Shown here: positions 31,987 through 40,447 of the stretch, piece after piece | Position numbering within the stretch: the stretch's first letter is position 1 | Layout of the letters: the number at the start of each line of letters is the position of its first letter | DNA from: an uncultured Erysipelotrichaceae bacterium | GTDB taxonomy: Bacteria; Bacillota_I; Bacilli_A; RF39; UBA660 | Length of the DNA: 64,000 nucleotides | Direction: 5' to 3' | Assembly: GCA_902789225.1 (NCBI GenBank) | Contig: CADANC010000001.1 | Location: 62,001 to 126,000, forward strand | The notes under the pieces: model-generated | Databases searched by the model: none | Told to the model about the DNA's origin: nothing | Seen by the model: the letters and a program-made list of their open reading frames with translations, nothing else | Made by a program: the position numbers and the translations under genes

Positions 31987-32140
31987 TATTACACCTCCCT
32001 GGATTAGTATAGCCATTAAAAACGCCTGATAAGAAAACAACCAAAGAGACTACTCCAATACCAATAAGAACAATTAAGGTAGTTGTACCTATCGCACCAC
32101 CAGTAACTCTTTCTAGTTCATTATCATTTAAAACTTTCAT
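31973..32140 (-). CDS. Double-glycine-leader bacteriocin-like peptide A
   Basis: The 55-residue precursor has a 15-residue leader, MKVLNDNELERVTGG, very similar to that of the next gene. The 40-residue mature part is strongly hydrophobic (LIVLIGIGVVSLVVFLSG), has a GxxxG (GVFNG), and ends hydrophilic with one Cys (NPGRCNNEGS). The ATG at 32140 follows AAAGGAGGTAAT, an optimal site. The frame stays open upstream to 32245, but this extension would put 35 hydrophobic residues before a canonical leader and was rejected. Together with the next peptide it looks like a class IIb two-peptide bacteriocin. Confidence 0.75.
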   Translation of the reverse strand: MKVLNDNELERVTGGAIGTTTLIVLIGIGVVSLVVFLSGVFNGYTNPGRCNNEGS

Positions 32141-32260
32141 ATTACCTCCTTTCAAAGACATCATATAGAATAAGAAAAAGAAGGTCAAACAACCAAAAAT
32201 AAGTTTTAAAAAGAGCTTTTTTATCAAAAATAAAAAACATACCATAAAAAAGCATTTTTC

Positions 32261-32269
32261 AATATAACA
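32261..32269 (-). promoter_or_regulatory. Possible extended -10 of the GG-peptide cluster
   Basis: TGTTATATT about 120 bp upstream of peptide A, with no convincing -35. A second candidate (TTGACC with TATATG) lies closer to the gene. The 32141-32311 stretch otherwise holds only AT-rich leader sequence. Confidence 0.3.
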
Positions 32270-32308
32270 ATAAATTCAAAATACAAATTTAATATTTTTA
32301 TTTATTTA

Positions 32309-32337
32309 ACAAAAAAAGATATCAAAAGATATCTTAT
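32309..32337 (-). terminator. Terminator of corA
   Basis: AAGATATC (32316-32323) / GATATCTT (32328-32335) with a seven-T run on the minus strand, separating corA from the GG-peptide cluster. Confidence 0.85.
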
Positions 32338-33278
32338 AACATATTTTTCTTATATAAAATTATCGCAACAACCACTGAAATAACTACACTAACAATAAAT
32401 ATTCCTAATGCAGAAAAAGGATTATTAGCTAACTCTCCTAAAGGAACATTCATACCTAAGAAAGAACTTATCATAGTAGGAACACTAATAACTATAGTTG
32501 CTCCAGCTAAGAATTTCATTATTTCATTTAAATTATTACTAATAATTGTTCCATAAGTTTCAGTAATACTACTTAAGATGTTTCTATAGATTTCAGATTG
32601 TTCAATAGCCTGTTTATTTTCAATTATTGCATCTTCAAGTAAATCATCATCACCCTCAAATAAAGGTAATACTACTCCTTTACTTAATTTATCTAAAACT
32701 AAGTCATTTGCTTTTAATGATGTAAGAAAATATACTAATGTTTTTTCTAAATCTAGCATATCTAATAAATCTCTATTACTAGTAGATTTAGATAAAAATT
32801 CTTCTTTTAATTCAATCTTTCTATTAACTACTCTTAATGCTCGAATATAAGCTTGAGCAGTATTATATAAAATTTGAATAACAAATCTAGTCTTTTTAGC
32901 AGTTCTAAAATCTTTAACTTTATTTTTCTTAAAATTAGTTAATATTTTGTTTAGACTAGGACTAACTGTAATAACAAAGTTATTATTAGTAACAATAATA
33001 CCTAATGGACTAGTATTATAAACAAAATGATCTTCATCACTTTCTAAATAAGGAGTATCTATTACTATTAATACAGCATTACCAGATTCTTCAATACGAG
33101 GTCTTTCTTCATCATCTAACATCTTTAAAATAAGATCTTCATCTATACCAGTAATCTTAACTACTTGTTCTATTTCTTCTTTATCCGGCGATACCATATC
33201 AATCCATGAATTTTCTGTAATAGTTTTAGCTTTTTTCAATTTCTTTTCTACTGCAGTAGTCTTATAAAATTTTAACAT
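32334..33278 (-). CDS. corA: CorA-family magnesium/divalent cation transporter
   Basis: The 314-residue protein has a large cytoplasmic N-terminal domain and two C-terminal helices. The first ends with GMN (SFLGMNVPLG), the signature of CorA channels, and the second is IFIVSVVISVVVAIILY. It forms pentameric Mg2+ or Co2+ channels. Located between the GG-peptides and an unknown gene on the same strand; it has its own terminator. Confidence 0.93.
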   Translation of the reverse strand: MLKFYKTTAVEKKLKKAKTITENSWIDMVSPDKEEIEQVVKITGIDEDLILKMLDDEERPRIEESGNAVLIVIDTPYLESDEDHFVYNTSPLGIIVTNNNFVITVSPSLNKILTNFKKNKVKDFRTAKKTRFVIQILYNTAQAYIRALRVVNRKIELKEEFLSKSTSNRDLLDMLDLEKTLVYFLTSLKANDLVLDKLSKGVVLPLFEGDDDLLEDAIIENKQAIEQSEIYRNILSSITETYGTIISNNLNEIMKFLAGATIVISVPTMISSFLGMNVPLGELANNPFSALGIFIVSVVISVVVAIILYKKNML

Positions 33279-33298
33279 AATATCACCTTCCTATCTTT

Positions 33299-34618
33299 TT
33301 ATTTAACTAATACTCTACCCTTCTTATTATATGTTTCTATTATATCATCAAAAGGAGTCTTACTTACATTATCATGTTCAATAACATCATTAACTCTGTC
33401 TTTATATCTTTCACTTCGTTGAATAATTCTAAAAGCTCTATCATCACCACTATTTTTTATATAGTTTATAATATGTTGTTTATCACTAAGACTAAGATCT
33501 AATAAATCTGCAGGCAATACGTATATAGCATTACCTTGTCCACCACGAGATTCTCTCTTATTAGCATAAAACTTAACAAATACTAAATAGTCATTATCAT
33601 AAACATATCCAAAATAACCATCAAATCTATTTAGACCAGCTACTTTAGTTTTATAAGGAGTACTTTCAAAGAAATCAATCTTATCCTTTACAGCAGCAAT
33701 TTCTTCTTCACTCATTTGATAACTATTTCTCTTTGTAACTTCACTAACAGTAATTCTTTTGTCATCAGCATGTCCTGGTCTAATTAATGCAAATGTATCA
33801 AGCAAAGTAACATTATCCATTAAGTTACCACTTCTATTAAATAAATCAGGATTAGACTGTTTTAATGAATCATATTTATCATTAAAACAATTATATCCAA
33901 GATATCCTATACCATTAACATAACACTTATGAGCAAATGGACTACTTCCTATACTAGAAACTCTATCATAATAATAATTAGGTAATATACACAAATCACT
34001 ACTATTAGTTCTTTCCATAATATCAAGTGCATTAATACTACAAGCATATAAAATATCTTTAGGTAAAGAATCATTATTTAATCTATCTGATTCAAGATTA
34101 GTAATATCTAAAATTCTATCAATATTTTTAATACTATAATTAATAAAATCTATATAATTATTTTTACCTAAATTACTATAAATCATATTTTTTCTTAAAT
34201 AATAATTTATACCATCAAAGAATTCTTCATCACTTTTACCAGCAATATCACTTTTCAAAGCATCTAATTTTTCTATAATTAAATCTTTATCCTTATGAGT
34301 AATAATCTCATCACTACCTGCTTCACTTAAAATAGAATTAAAAAATGATACAGGAGTAATCTCTAATTTCCATCCATCATCATAAACTAAACTAGGAGTA
34401 ATTGCATTTCTAAAACTATATCTAAAATCTCTAAATCTATATCCAAATATCTGACTTAATAACAAACTATTTTGATAAGCAATTTCTTTTGTAGCAGCAC
34501 TATAATGTCTAAATACCCCTCCATATGATTCCCTATTTACAGGATATTCCATAGAATCTTTAGGTATAAAACATAACATATCATTATATCCAATATCTCC
34601 ATATATTTTATCAAACAT
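33299..34618 (-). CDS. Hypothetical 439-residue protein
   Basis: The protein has no signal peptide or membrane helix. Recognisable landmarks are RESYGGVFRHYSAATKEIAYQ split across residues 28-48, a middle region rich in Asn/Asp/Tyr, and a basic segment YANKRESRGGQGNAIYVLP near the C-terminus. I recognise no family. It has a good promoter and a GGGGG ribosome-binding site and is followed after 20 bp by corA, with which it may be co-transcribed. It sits between the exporter pair and the GG peptides, so a role in that system is possible but unsupported. Confidence 0.65.
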   Translation of the reverse strand: MFDKIYGDIGYNDMLCFIPKDSMEYPVNRESYGGVFRHYSAATKEIAYQNSLLLSQIFGYRFRDFRYSFRNAITPSLVYDDGWKLEITPVSFFNSILSEAGSDEIITHKDKDLIIEKLDALKSDIAGKSDEEFFDGINYYLRKNMIYSNLGKNNYIDFINYSIKNIDRILDITNLESDRLNNDSLPKDILYACSINALDIMERTNSSDLCILPNYYYDRVSSIGSSPFAHKCYVNGIGYLGYNCFNDKYDSLKQSNPDLFNRSGNLMDNVTLLDTFALIRPGHADDKRITVSEVTKRNSYQMSEEEIAAVKDKIDFFESTPYKTKVAGLNRFDGYFGYVYDNDYLVFVKFYANKRESRGGQGNAIYVLPADLLDLSLSDKQHIINYIKNSGDDRAFRIIQRSERYKDRVNDVIEHDNVSKTPFDDIIETYNKKGRVLVK

Positions 34619-34645
34619 AATATAGACCCCCTAAATATGGCCTAT

Positions 34646-34674
34646 ATTATATCACAAAACACTTAAAATCACAA
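34646..34674 (-). promoter_or_regulatory. Promoter of the 439-residue hypothetical gene (and corA)
   Basis: TTGTGA (34669-34674), 17-bp spacer, TATAAT (34646-34651) preceded by TGA (extended -10); start codon 28 bp downstream. Confidence 0.75.
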
Positions 34675-34681
34675 TAAAATA

Positions 34682-35062
34682 TTACTTATATATAATTCTA
34701 AAAATATCTATAAGTCTATTATTTTTATAAAAAATATAACTAACTATAATATCTTCATTAATAGATTTATCTAAACTAATTTTAACTTCACTATATTTTT
34801 TATCATCTCTTTTCATAATATTTCTATTTACTTCAATTATTTTATATCTATATTTTCTATTATTAATATAAATAACTTTATTATTATTAAGTAATTCTAA
34901 ATCTTTTTTATTTACAATTAATTCATATTTATTATTATTCAAATGTATTAAATTAAATTCTTTATATTCTTTTATTTTATAGTTACAAGAAATTATTAAT
35001 AAAATGAATAATCCAATAATAAATATTATAAAAATACTAATTACATTAAAATTATTTTTCAT
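34682..35062 (-). CDS. Small membrane-anchored accessory protein of the peptide exporter
   Basis: The 126-residue protein has one N-terminal membrane helix (ISIFIIFIIGLFILLIIS) and an external, mostly beta-type domain (KYELIVNKKDLELLNNNKVIYINNR split; KISLDKSINEDIIVSYIFY). It starts inside the last codons of the ABC exporter gene with GAAGG seven bases before the ATG, so the two are coupled. By position and topology it resembles a shortened HlyD/membrane-fusion-type accessory protein of bacteriocin exporters, lacking the long coiled-coil and lipoyl parts. This assignment is inference. Confidence 0.6.
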   Translation of the reverse strand: MKNNFNVISIFIIFIIGLFILLIISCNYKIKEYKEFNLIHLNNNKYELIVNKKDLELLNNNKVIYINNRKYRYKIIEVNRNIMKRDDKKYSEVKISLDKSINEDIIVSYIFYKNNRLIDIFRIIYK

Positions 35063-37103
35063 AAATATTACCTTCATCAAGTACTAAACATCTATCAAAT
35101 AAATTTTTATTATTATTTCTATGACTAATTATAATAATTGTCTTATCTTTATAATATTTAAATATATTAGTAAGTATCTTTTTCTCTCTATAAATATCAA
35201 TCTGATTAAGAGCTTCATCAAATATATAAATATTACTTTTTCTAAATAATGCTCTAGCAAGCACCACTCTTTGTTTTTCCCCGCTACTAAAATTAAATCC
35301 ATTCTCTTCAACCATTTTTTCTAAATCAAAACTAATTAAGCACATATCTTTTAATTTATTAATCTCTTCTAAATCATAATCTTTATACATACAAATATTA
35401 TTAATTAAAGTATCATTAAACAAATATTCATTATTATTAACATAAGAAATATTTGCTCTAATAGATTCTAAATGATAATGATTAATATCAATATTATTAA
35501 TTGAAACAATTCCATATTCAATTAAAATATATCTCATTAATATTCTAAATAAAGTAGATTTCCCACTACCACTCTTACCAGTAATAAGAATCTTTTCACC
35601 ACTTTTAATAATTAAATTCAAATTATTAAATAATACTTTATTACCTATTTTATAATTAAGATTACAAAACTTTATATTACCATTTAAATCATAAGGTAAA
35701 AAATAATAAGAATCTTTAAAAAATTCATAATTAATATTAAATAAATCATCTATTCTTCTTCTACTAATACTATAAGAACTATAATTATTAATAATACTAA
35801 TAATTCTTTTAAAACTACCTAAATAATAATTAAAAAAATTAATATAAATAAACAATTCTATAATACTAATTTTATCTATTATTACAAAATAACTTCCAAA
35901 TAAATATATAAATACAATTAATATATTATTAATTAATTCATCTATAAAATTAAAAATATAATTATTTTTAATATATTTATAATTACTATTAATTAACTTA
36001 TTATAATTAATCTTATATTCATCAATTAAACGTTTCTCTATATGATTATTCTTTATAGTAATAAAATTATTAATACCTTCAATTAACTTAGTATTAACAA
36101 TATCTTCTTTTATTTTTACTCTCAATAGTTTATTCTTTAAAACATTTTTCTTTAATATATTAATAAGCAATATAAAAACAGAATAAATGATTACTAATAA
36201 AGTAATCTTCATGCTAATATTAAACATAAAAATAATAAATACTATAATTGATACAATATCACTAAATAAAAATATTAATATATTAGTAATAAATTCTCTA
36301 ATTACATTTAGATCTTTCAATCTATTAATAATTTCACCTGTAGATCTATTTTTATAATACGTAAAAGGAAGTAATAATAATTGTTTAAATATTTTATTAT
36401 TAAGAATAAAATCTAGTTTATTTATAAGTTTTAAACTAATAATATTAATCTCTATTGAATTAATATTTTTAAAAATATATATTACTAAAATAAAATAACT
36501 AATAATATACAAATTACTAGTAATATCATAATTAATACTAAAGTCTACTAAATACTTAAAATGAAAAGATAAAATAATACCTAAAATGAAATAAATTATA
36601 GTTAAGACTGATAATATAAATACAAGTGTCTTATTACTTATAATAAATTGTTTTATAGTATCTCTTACTATTTTTTTATACTTATAAACAGGAATCTTTT
36701 TGTTAGGAGTTAAATAAATAAAGTTTCTAGTACTAAGAAGTGATAATTCAGAAAAACTAATTGATCTTTTTCCAATACTCGGATCCATTATAATTATTTT
36801 ATCTTTAGAATCATTCATCTCATATATAACAATAAAATGTTTTATATTTATATTAATCACAGTATGAGCAATTACAGGCAACTTACTTCTATCAATATCA
36901 TCAATTTCTCCATGTACCCCTACTGCATCAAAACCAATTTTTTTAGCACAATTAATTAAACTCAATGCACTAACTCCATCTTTAGAAGTATTAGTATATT
37001 CTCTTAGTATCTCTTGTGATATATCTCCTCCATAATATCTAATAATAGATAATAAACAAGCTACTCCACAATTCTTTTCTCCATCTTGTATTACCACTTT
37101 CAT
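35052..37103 (-). CDS. C39-peptidase ABC exporter (bacteriocin processing and secretion)
   Basis: The 683-residue protein fuses three domains. The N-terminal C39 peptidase (1-130) has Cys12 in EKNCGVACLL, His89 in IKHFIVIYE and Asp107 in IIMDPSIG, a complete triad for removing double-glycine leaders. A membrane domain of about six helices (150-440) follows. The nucleotide-binding domain has Walker A TGKSGSGKST (508-517), signature FSSGEKQRV (605-613), Walker B IYIFDEA and the H-loop SHR. The Q-loop glutamine appears replaced (YVNNNEYLF), an oddity. The start at 37103 follows GGGTGAT; the ATG four codons upstream lacks such a site. The GG-leader peptides at 31.8-32.1 kb are its likely cargo. 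Confidence 0.9.
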   Translation of the reverse strand: MKVVIQDGEKNCGVACLLSIIRYYGGDISQEILREYTNTSKDGVSALSLINCAKKIGFDAVGVHGEIDDIDRSKLPVIAHTVININIKHFIVIYEMNDSKDKIIIMDPSIGKRSISFSELSLLSTRNFIYLTPNKKIPVYKYKKIVRDTIKQFIISNKTLVFILSVLTIIYFILGIILSFHFKYLVDFSINYDITSNLYIISYFILVIYIFKNINSIEINIISLKLINKLDFILNNKIFKQLLLLPFTYYKNRSTGEIINRLKDLNVIREFITNILIFLFSDIVSIIVFIIFMFNISMKITLLVIIYSVFILLINILKKNVLKNKLLRVKIKEDIVNTKLIEGINNFITIKNNHIEKRLIDEYKINYNKLINSNYKYIKNNYIFNFIDELINNILIVFIYLFGSYFVIIDKISIIELFIYINFFNYYLGSFKRIISIINNYSSYSISRRRIDDLFNINYEFFKDSYYFLPYDLNGNIKFCNLNYKIGNKVLFNNLNLIIKSGEKILITGKSGSGKSTLFRILMRYILIEYGIVSINNIDINHYHLESIRANISYVNNNEYLFNDTLINNICMYKDYDLEEINKLKDMCLISFDLEKMVEENGFNFSSGEKQRVVLARALFRKSNIYIFDEALNQIDIYREKKILTNIFKYYKDKTIIIISHRNNNKNLFDRCLVLDEGNIYEK

Positions 37104-37142
37104 ACTATCACCCATTATATTATTAGGAAAAAGTAACTATTT

Positions 37143-37183
37143 ATAAACAAAAAACTATTAACAAATTTAAATTGTTAATAGTT
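37143..37183 (-). terminator. Terminator of the DUF4190-like gene
   Basis: Perfect 12-bp arms AACTATTAACAA (37153-37164) / TTGTTAATAGTT (37172-37183) followed by TTTTTTGTTT on the minus strand. Confidence 0.88.
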
Positions 37184-37208
37184 CAAAATTATTTAAATAA
37201 ATTAATTC

Positions 37209-37475
37209 TTAATATAATCCACCATTTTGTAAGATTAAAATTATAAAGAAAAATATATAAATTAATAATGTAAATGCTACTCCTATAATACCAGTAATCA
37301 TACCAGCAAGTCCCATTTTACTTCCCATCTTCTTATATGTATTAACTCCTAAAATAATAGAAGTAATACCACAAGGTAAAGCAATATACCAGAAAAAAGT
37401 AGTACAAGCTGAAATTATTCCTAATACTAAAGCTAAAATATGACTAACAGGACGTTCTTCATTCTTTTCTTTCAT
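37209..37475 (-). CDS. Small DUF4190-like membrane protein
   Basis: The 88-residue protein has two or three hydrophobic helices with the pattern ALVLGIISACTTFFWYIALPCGI...SIILG and MGLAGMITGIIGVAFTLL, seen in DUF4190-type proteins. The N-terminus is charged and cytoplasmic. Its ATG lies one base after the stop of the beta-propeller gene, whose last codons provide the AAAGGAG ribosome-binding site. The function is unknown. Confidence 0.7.
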   Translation of the reverse strand: MKEKNEERPVSHILALVLGIISACTTFFWYIALPCGITSIILGVNTYKKMGSKMGLAGMITGIIGVAFTLLIYIFFFIILILQNGGLY

Positions 37476-37476
37476 T

Positions 37477-39420
37477 TTATTTATCTCCTTTCAAACTAAG
37501 TTTAGATATTTCATCTAAATTATCCAATTTATTAACTTTAATAGCTTCTTCTGAAACAGTAAACAAATCATCCTCAATATATAAACCTCTAAGTAATTTA
37601 GAATTTCTATTATAACGAGTTAATTCACTCTTTTCATGATTAATAACTCCTTTTAATTTAAATCCATCTTCTAGATTAATATTATATACAAAATATCCTT
37701 CTGAAATATAAGGTTTATTATAATCAACGAATGCTTCAGTTATATCATCACCATCTTCATAATCTTCAATACTAAAGTCTTCTTGATAATTATTAACTGG
37801 AATAGCAATTAATTCTTTTTCTTTTGAGAATAACAATGCTTTTGGATTAGTTAATACAGCAGAAACAGTTCTACTATCTCCAATCGTAGTTTGAGCTAAT
37901 TGTCTAGGATTATTAACATCACTTACATCAAATAAACTCATCTTCATTCCCGTAACAATAGATCTAGAACTAATTACTTCACCAAATTCATCTCTATTAA
38001 TTATTTCTTCAGTCTCAACACCAATACCTATTAAATGAGTATCATCATATGGATGTAGATATGTGCTATATCCAGGTATCTTTAATTCACCTAATATTTT
38101 AGGATCTTTTACATTACTTAAATCAACTACAAATAATGGATCAGTAGTTTCATAAGTAACTAAATAAGCCTTATCTCCAACAAACCTAGTAGCACGCATT
38201 TCTTCATCTGGAGCTACATTTTCAGTTTCACCTAATAAATGTAACTTATCATCAAAAATAGCTATTCTACTACCTTCACTACTATCCAAGGCAATTCTTA
38301 AATTACCATCTTTTTCATCCATAGAATATTGATTAATAGTACTTCCTTCTACATCAGTCTTAGCACTATATAAAACACCTTTATTTTTATTAATATTAAA
38401 TTTATAAATAGTTGTTACTTCATCATATGAAAATTCAAAATCTTCAAATACAACAAATATTCCTTTAGGCCCAAATAAATCAAAAGGTTTAACATTTTCA
38501 TTATGATTATATTCTTCATTAATTAAATATATATTATTCTCAGATATATAACCATTAGAGATATCTATTAAATATGAATTTAAATCAATTTCTTTATCTA
38601 AATCATTTAAATCAACTTCAGCAATTAATGTTTGAATATTATTAGGAGAATTTTTTAAATATTTAATCTTATTTAAACTAAGTTCTTTAACCTTATTATC
38701 TTCTTTATAATCTCTAACTACTTTATCATTTTTTTCTCTTAAATATCCACTAGAGAATACATATAATTTATTATCTATACATCTAGTTGTATAATAAGGC
38801 TCATATAATTCAAAACTCTTAATTTTTTTAGGATTAGCTTTATCACTAATATCATAAATACTAACAATAGTATTATTTTCTCCATAATCATGTCCATTAT
38901 TAGTTGATATTATTACTAATTTATCCTTATAAAGAATTAAGTCTTCAGGAATCTTTTCATTTATTTTAGATTCTACTTTAATATTAGCAGGATCCTTAAC
39001 ATTAGTAATAACAACATCATTATTAGATAATGAATAAATATAATCCCCATCAGTCTTAACAATATCTGCTTCATCTACACCTTGTACTTGAATATTAGTT
39101 TTAGAATAATCTTTACTACTTACAGAATCAGTTGAATAAACAACACCAGAAGCATCTTCTTCTACAACATTAACATCATCCCATTGAGGTTGAACATCAT
39201 ATATATAACTTTCATTATAAAAAACACTAAAAGGTAACATTAATATTTTTTCAAACAAATTAAAATCTTCACGATAATAATTACTTGATTTAGAAAAATG
39301 CAATAATTGATCCTCACTTTTTACACTAGCAATATCATTATTTCTAGGGAATAAAGAGCAAGAGAATACTAAAACAATTATAATTAACAACAAAATAACA
39401 ATATTATATTTTCTTTTCAT
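37477..39420 (-). CDS. Membrane-anchored beta-propeller protein (PF09826 type)
   Basis: The 647-residue protein has a signal anchor (residues about 6-24; a Cys in FSCSLF could be lipidated but is not a clean lipobox). It has a large extracellular domain with the hallmark NIQVQGVDEADIVKTDGDYI and propeller-type blades (VSIYDISDKANPKKIKSFEL, FVVDLSNVKDPKILGELKI, SLFDVSDVNNPRQLAQTT). Proteins of this family are secreted, found in Gram-positives and archaea, and lack a known activity. The ATG at 39420 is preferred because the longer reading would start inside the promoter. Confidence 0.85.
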   Translation of the reverse strand: MKRKYNIVILLLIIIVLVFSCSLFPRNNDIASVKSEDQLLHFSKSSNYYREDFNLFEKILMLPFSVFYNESYIYDVQPQWDDVNVVEEDASGVVYSTDSVSSKDYSKTNIQVQGVDEADIVKTDGDYIYSLSNNDVVITNVKDPANIKVESKINEKIPEDLILYKDKLVIISTNNGHDYGENNTIVSIYDISDKANPKKIKSFELYEPYYTTRCIDNKLYVFSSGYLREKNDKVVRDYKEDNKVKELSLNKIKYLKNSPNNIQTLIAEVDLNDLDKEIDLNSYLIDISNGYISENNIYLINEEYNHNENVKPFDLFGPKGIFVVFEDFEFSYDEVTTIYKFNINKNKGVLYSAKTDVEGSTINQYSMDEKDGNLRIALDSSEGSRIAIFDDKLHLLGETENVAPDEEMRATRFVGDKAYLVTYETTDPLFVVDLSNVKDPKILGELKIPGYSTYLHPYDDTHLIGIGVETEEIINRDEFGEVISSRSIVTGMKMSLFDVSDVNNPRQLAQTTIGDSRTVSAVLTNPKALLFSKEKELIAIPVNNYQEDFSIEDYEDGDDITEAFVDYNKPYISEGYFVYNINLEDGFKLKGVINHEKSELTRYNRNSKLLRGLYIEDDLFTVSEEAIKVNKLDNLDEISKLSLKGDK

Positions 39421-39457
39421 AAAACCACCTTTATTTACAAATCTCCTTACTATAATC

Positions 39458-39486
39458 ATTATATCAAATCAACAACTCATCTTCAA
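39458..39486 (-). promoter_or_regulatory. Promoter of the beta-propeller gene
   Basis: TTGAAG (39481-39486), 17-bp spacer, TATAAT (39458-39463) preceded by TGA; start codon about 38 bp downstream. Confidence 0.75.
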
Positions 39487-39531
39487 TTAGATAATATAAT
39501 AATACGTGTAACCTTTACTGATACTTTTGAC

Positions 39532-39560
39532 AATAAAAAAACTAACTATTTCTAGTTAGT
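39532..39560 (-). terminator. Terminator of tRNA-Arg
   Basis: Perfect arms ACTAACTA (39541-39548) / TAGTTAGT (39553-39560) with a seven-T run on the minus strand, 12 bp after the tRNA. Confidence 0.88.
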
Positions 39561-39572
39561 AATTTATAAAAA

Positions 39573-39649
39573 TGGTGTCCGCGAGGCGATTCGAACGCCT
39601 GACCGATCGCTTAGAAGGCGATTGCTCTATCCAGCTGAGCTACGCAGAC
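39573..39649 (-). tRNA. tRNA-Arg (anticodon UCU), CCA encoded
   Basis: The 77-nt cloverleaf is complete. Acceptor stem GTCTGCG / CGCGGAC, D-stem GCTC/GAGC, anticodon stem ATCGC/GCGAT with loop CTTCTAA (anticodon TCT at 39613-39615), T-stem AGGCG/CGCCT with loop TTCGAAT, discriminator A and genomic CCA. It reads AGA, the dominant arginine codon in this AT-rich genome. It has its own promoter and terminator. Confidence 0.97.
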
Positions 39650-39669
39650 AATTTCAACTGACAAATAAG

Positions 39670-39698
39670 ATTATACAATAAAAGCACTTGAATTTCAA
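39670..39698 (-). promoter_or_regulatory. Promoter of tRNA-Arg, -35 inside a terminator stem
   Basis: TTGAAA (39693-39698), 17-bp spacer, TATAAT (39670-39675), about 20 bp before the tRNA. The -35 hexamer is part of the terminator hairpin of the preceding gene. Confidence 0.7.
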
Positions 39699-39705
39699 GT
39701 GCTTT
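39676..39705 (-). terminator. Terminator of the DUF5684/zinc-ribbon gene
   Basis: Perfect 12-bp arms AAAGCACTTGAA (39681-39692) / TTCAAGTGCTTT (39694-39705) followed by a short T-tract (TTTATTG) on the minus strand. Confidence 0.75.
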
Positions 39706-39713
39706 ATTACTTT

Positions 39714-40346
39714 TTAATTAACTTTTGATCCACAACTTTTACAAAATTCTACGCCATTTTCAACTTCTGCTCCACAATTTGGACAATGTTTAGCAGCAGC
39801 TGGTGCAGGATTTGTTTGAGTTGAAGATTGTTGGTTATTAACTGGATTAACATTTTCTGTGCTCTTATTTTTATTAATGTTATCAAAAAGTAAATCATGC
39901 ATAGGTTTCTTTTCAATAAATTGACTACTTCCACATCCTAAAATTAATAAGAAAATTGGATTTAATAAAATCAAACCTACAGCGAATCCATCACTCTTTC
40001 CAAATGCTCTAGCTAAACTTACATATAGTAATACACTAAAGTAAATTGAAATAATAGAAGATAATAGTGAAACAACACTTGCTAGATCACTTTCACCAAG
40101 TGCTCCAGTCAAACCACTTGCTACTACTACAATTAATACCCACCAAGGATTAACTCCAGTAATCTTACACATTGTATATTGATTGTAGATAGGTATAATT
40201 GCTTTCCAACCTTCTTCTCCACTCTTCTTGAATACTTTCCACATTCCAATAACTTGTAGAATGTAAATAACAAGAGCAACCACTAAAATAATACCAATCA
40301 TTGCAACTGCAACTGCAACAATATCAGAACTATAATTATAATCCAT
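39714..40346 (-). CDS. DUF5684-type membrane protein with C-terminal zinc ribbon
   Basis: The 210-residue protein has four hydrophobic helices. The conserved GEEGWKAIIPIYNQYTMCKITG...NPWWVLI block is typical of the DUF5684 family. After a Gln/Ser/Thr/Ala-rich linker a C-terminal zinc ribbon follows (CPNCGAEVENGVEFCKSCG, four Cys). Zinc ribbons of this kind are common at the ends of uncharacterised Gram-positive membrane proteins. Function unknown. Confidence 0.82.
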   Translation of the reverse strand: MDYNYSSDIVAVAVAMIGIILVVALVIYILQVIGMWKVFKKSGEEGWKAIIPIYNQYTMCKITGVNPWWVLIVVVASGLTGALGESDLASVVSLLSSIISIYFSVLLYVSLARAFGKSDGFAVGLILLNPIFLLILGCGSSQFIEKKPMHDLLFDNINKNKSTENVNPVNNQQSSTQTNPAPAAAKHCPNCGAEVENGVEFCKSCGSKVN

Positions 40347-40388
40347 AAACTACTCCTCTCTTACTTTATAAATTAATTATACTAAATA

Positions 40389-40447
40389 GTAAAAAAAAAA
40401 TAAATAAAAATTTCAACAAAAAGAAGATATTTATTCATTATATCTTC
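40389..40447 (-). terminator. Terminator of the short-chain dehydrogenase operon
   Basis: GAAGATAT (40423-40430) / ATATCTTC (40440-40447) followed by several T-tracts on the minus strand. Confidence 0.75.

Noticed and set aside
31973-32245. Longer reading of peptide A starting at 32245
   Set aside because: It would add 35 hydrophobic residues before a canonical GG leader and ignores the strong AAAGGAGG directly before the ATG at 32140.
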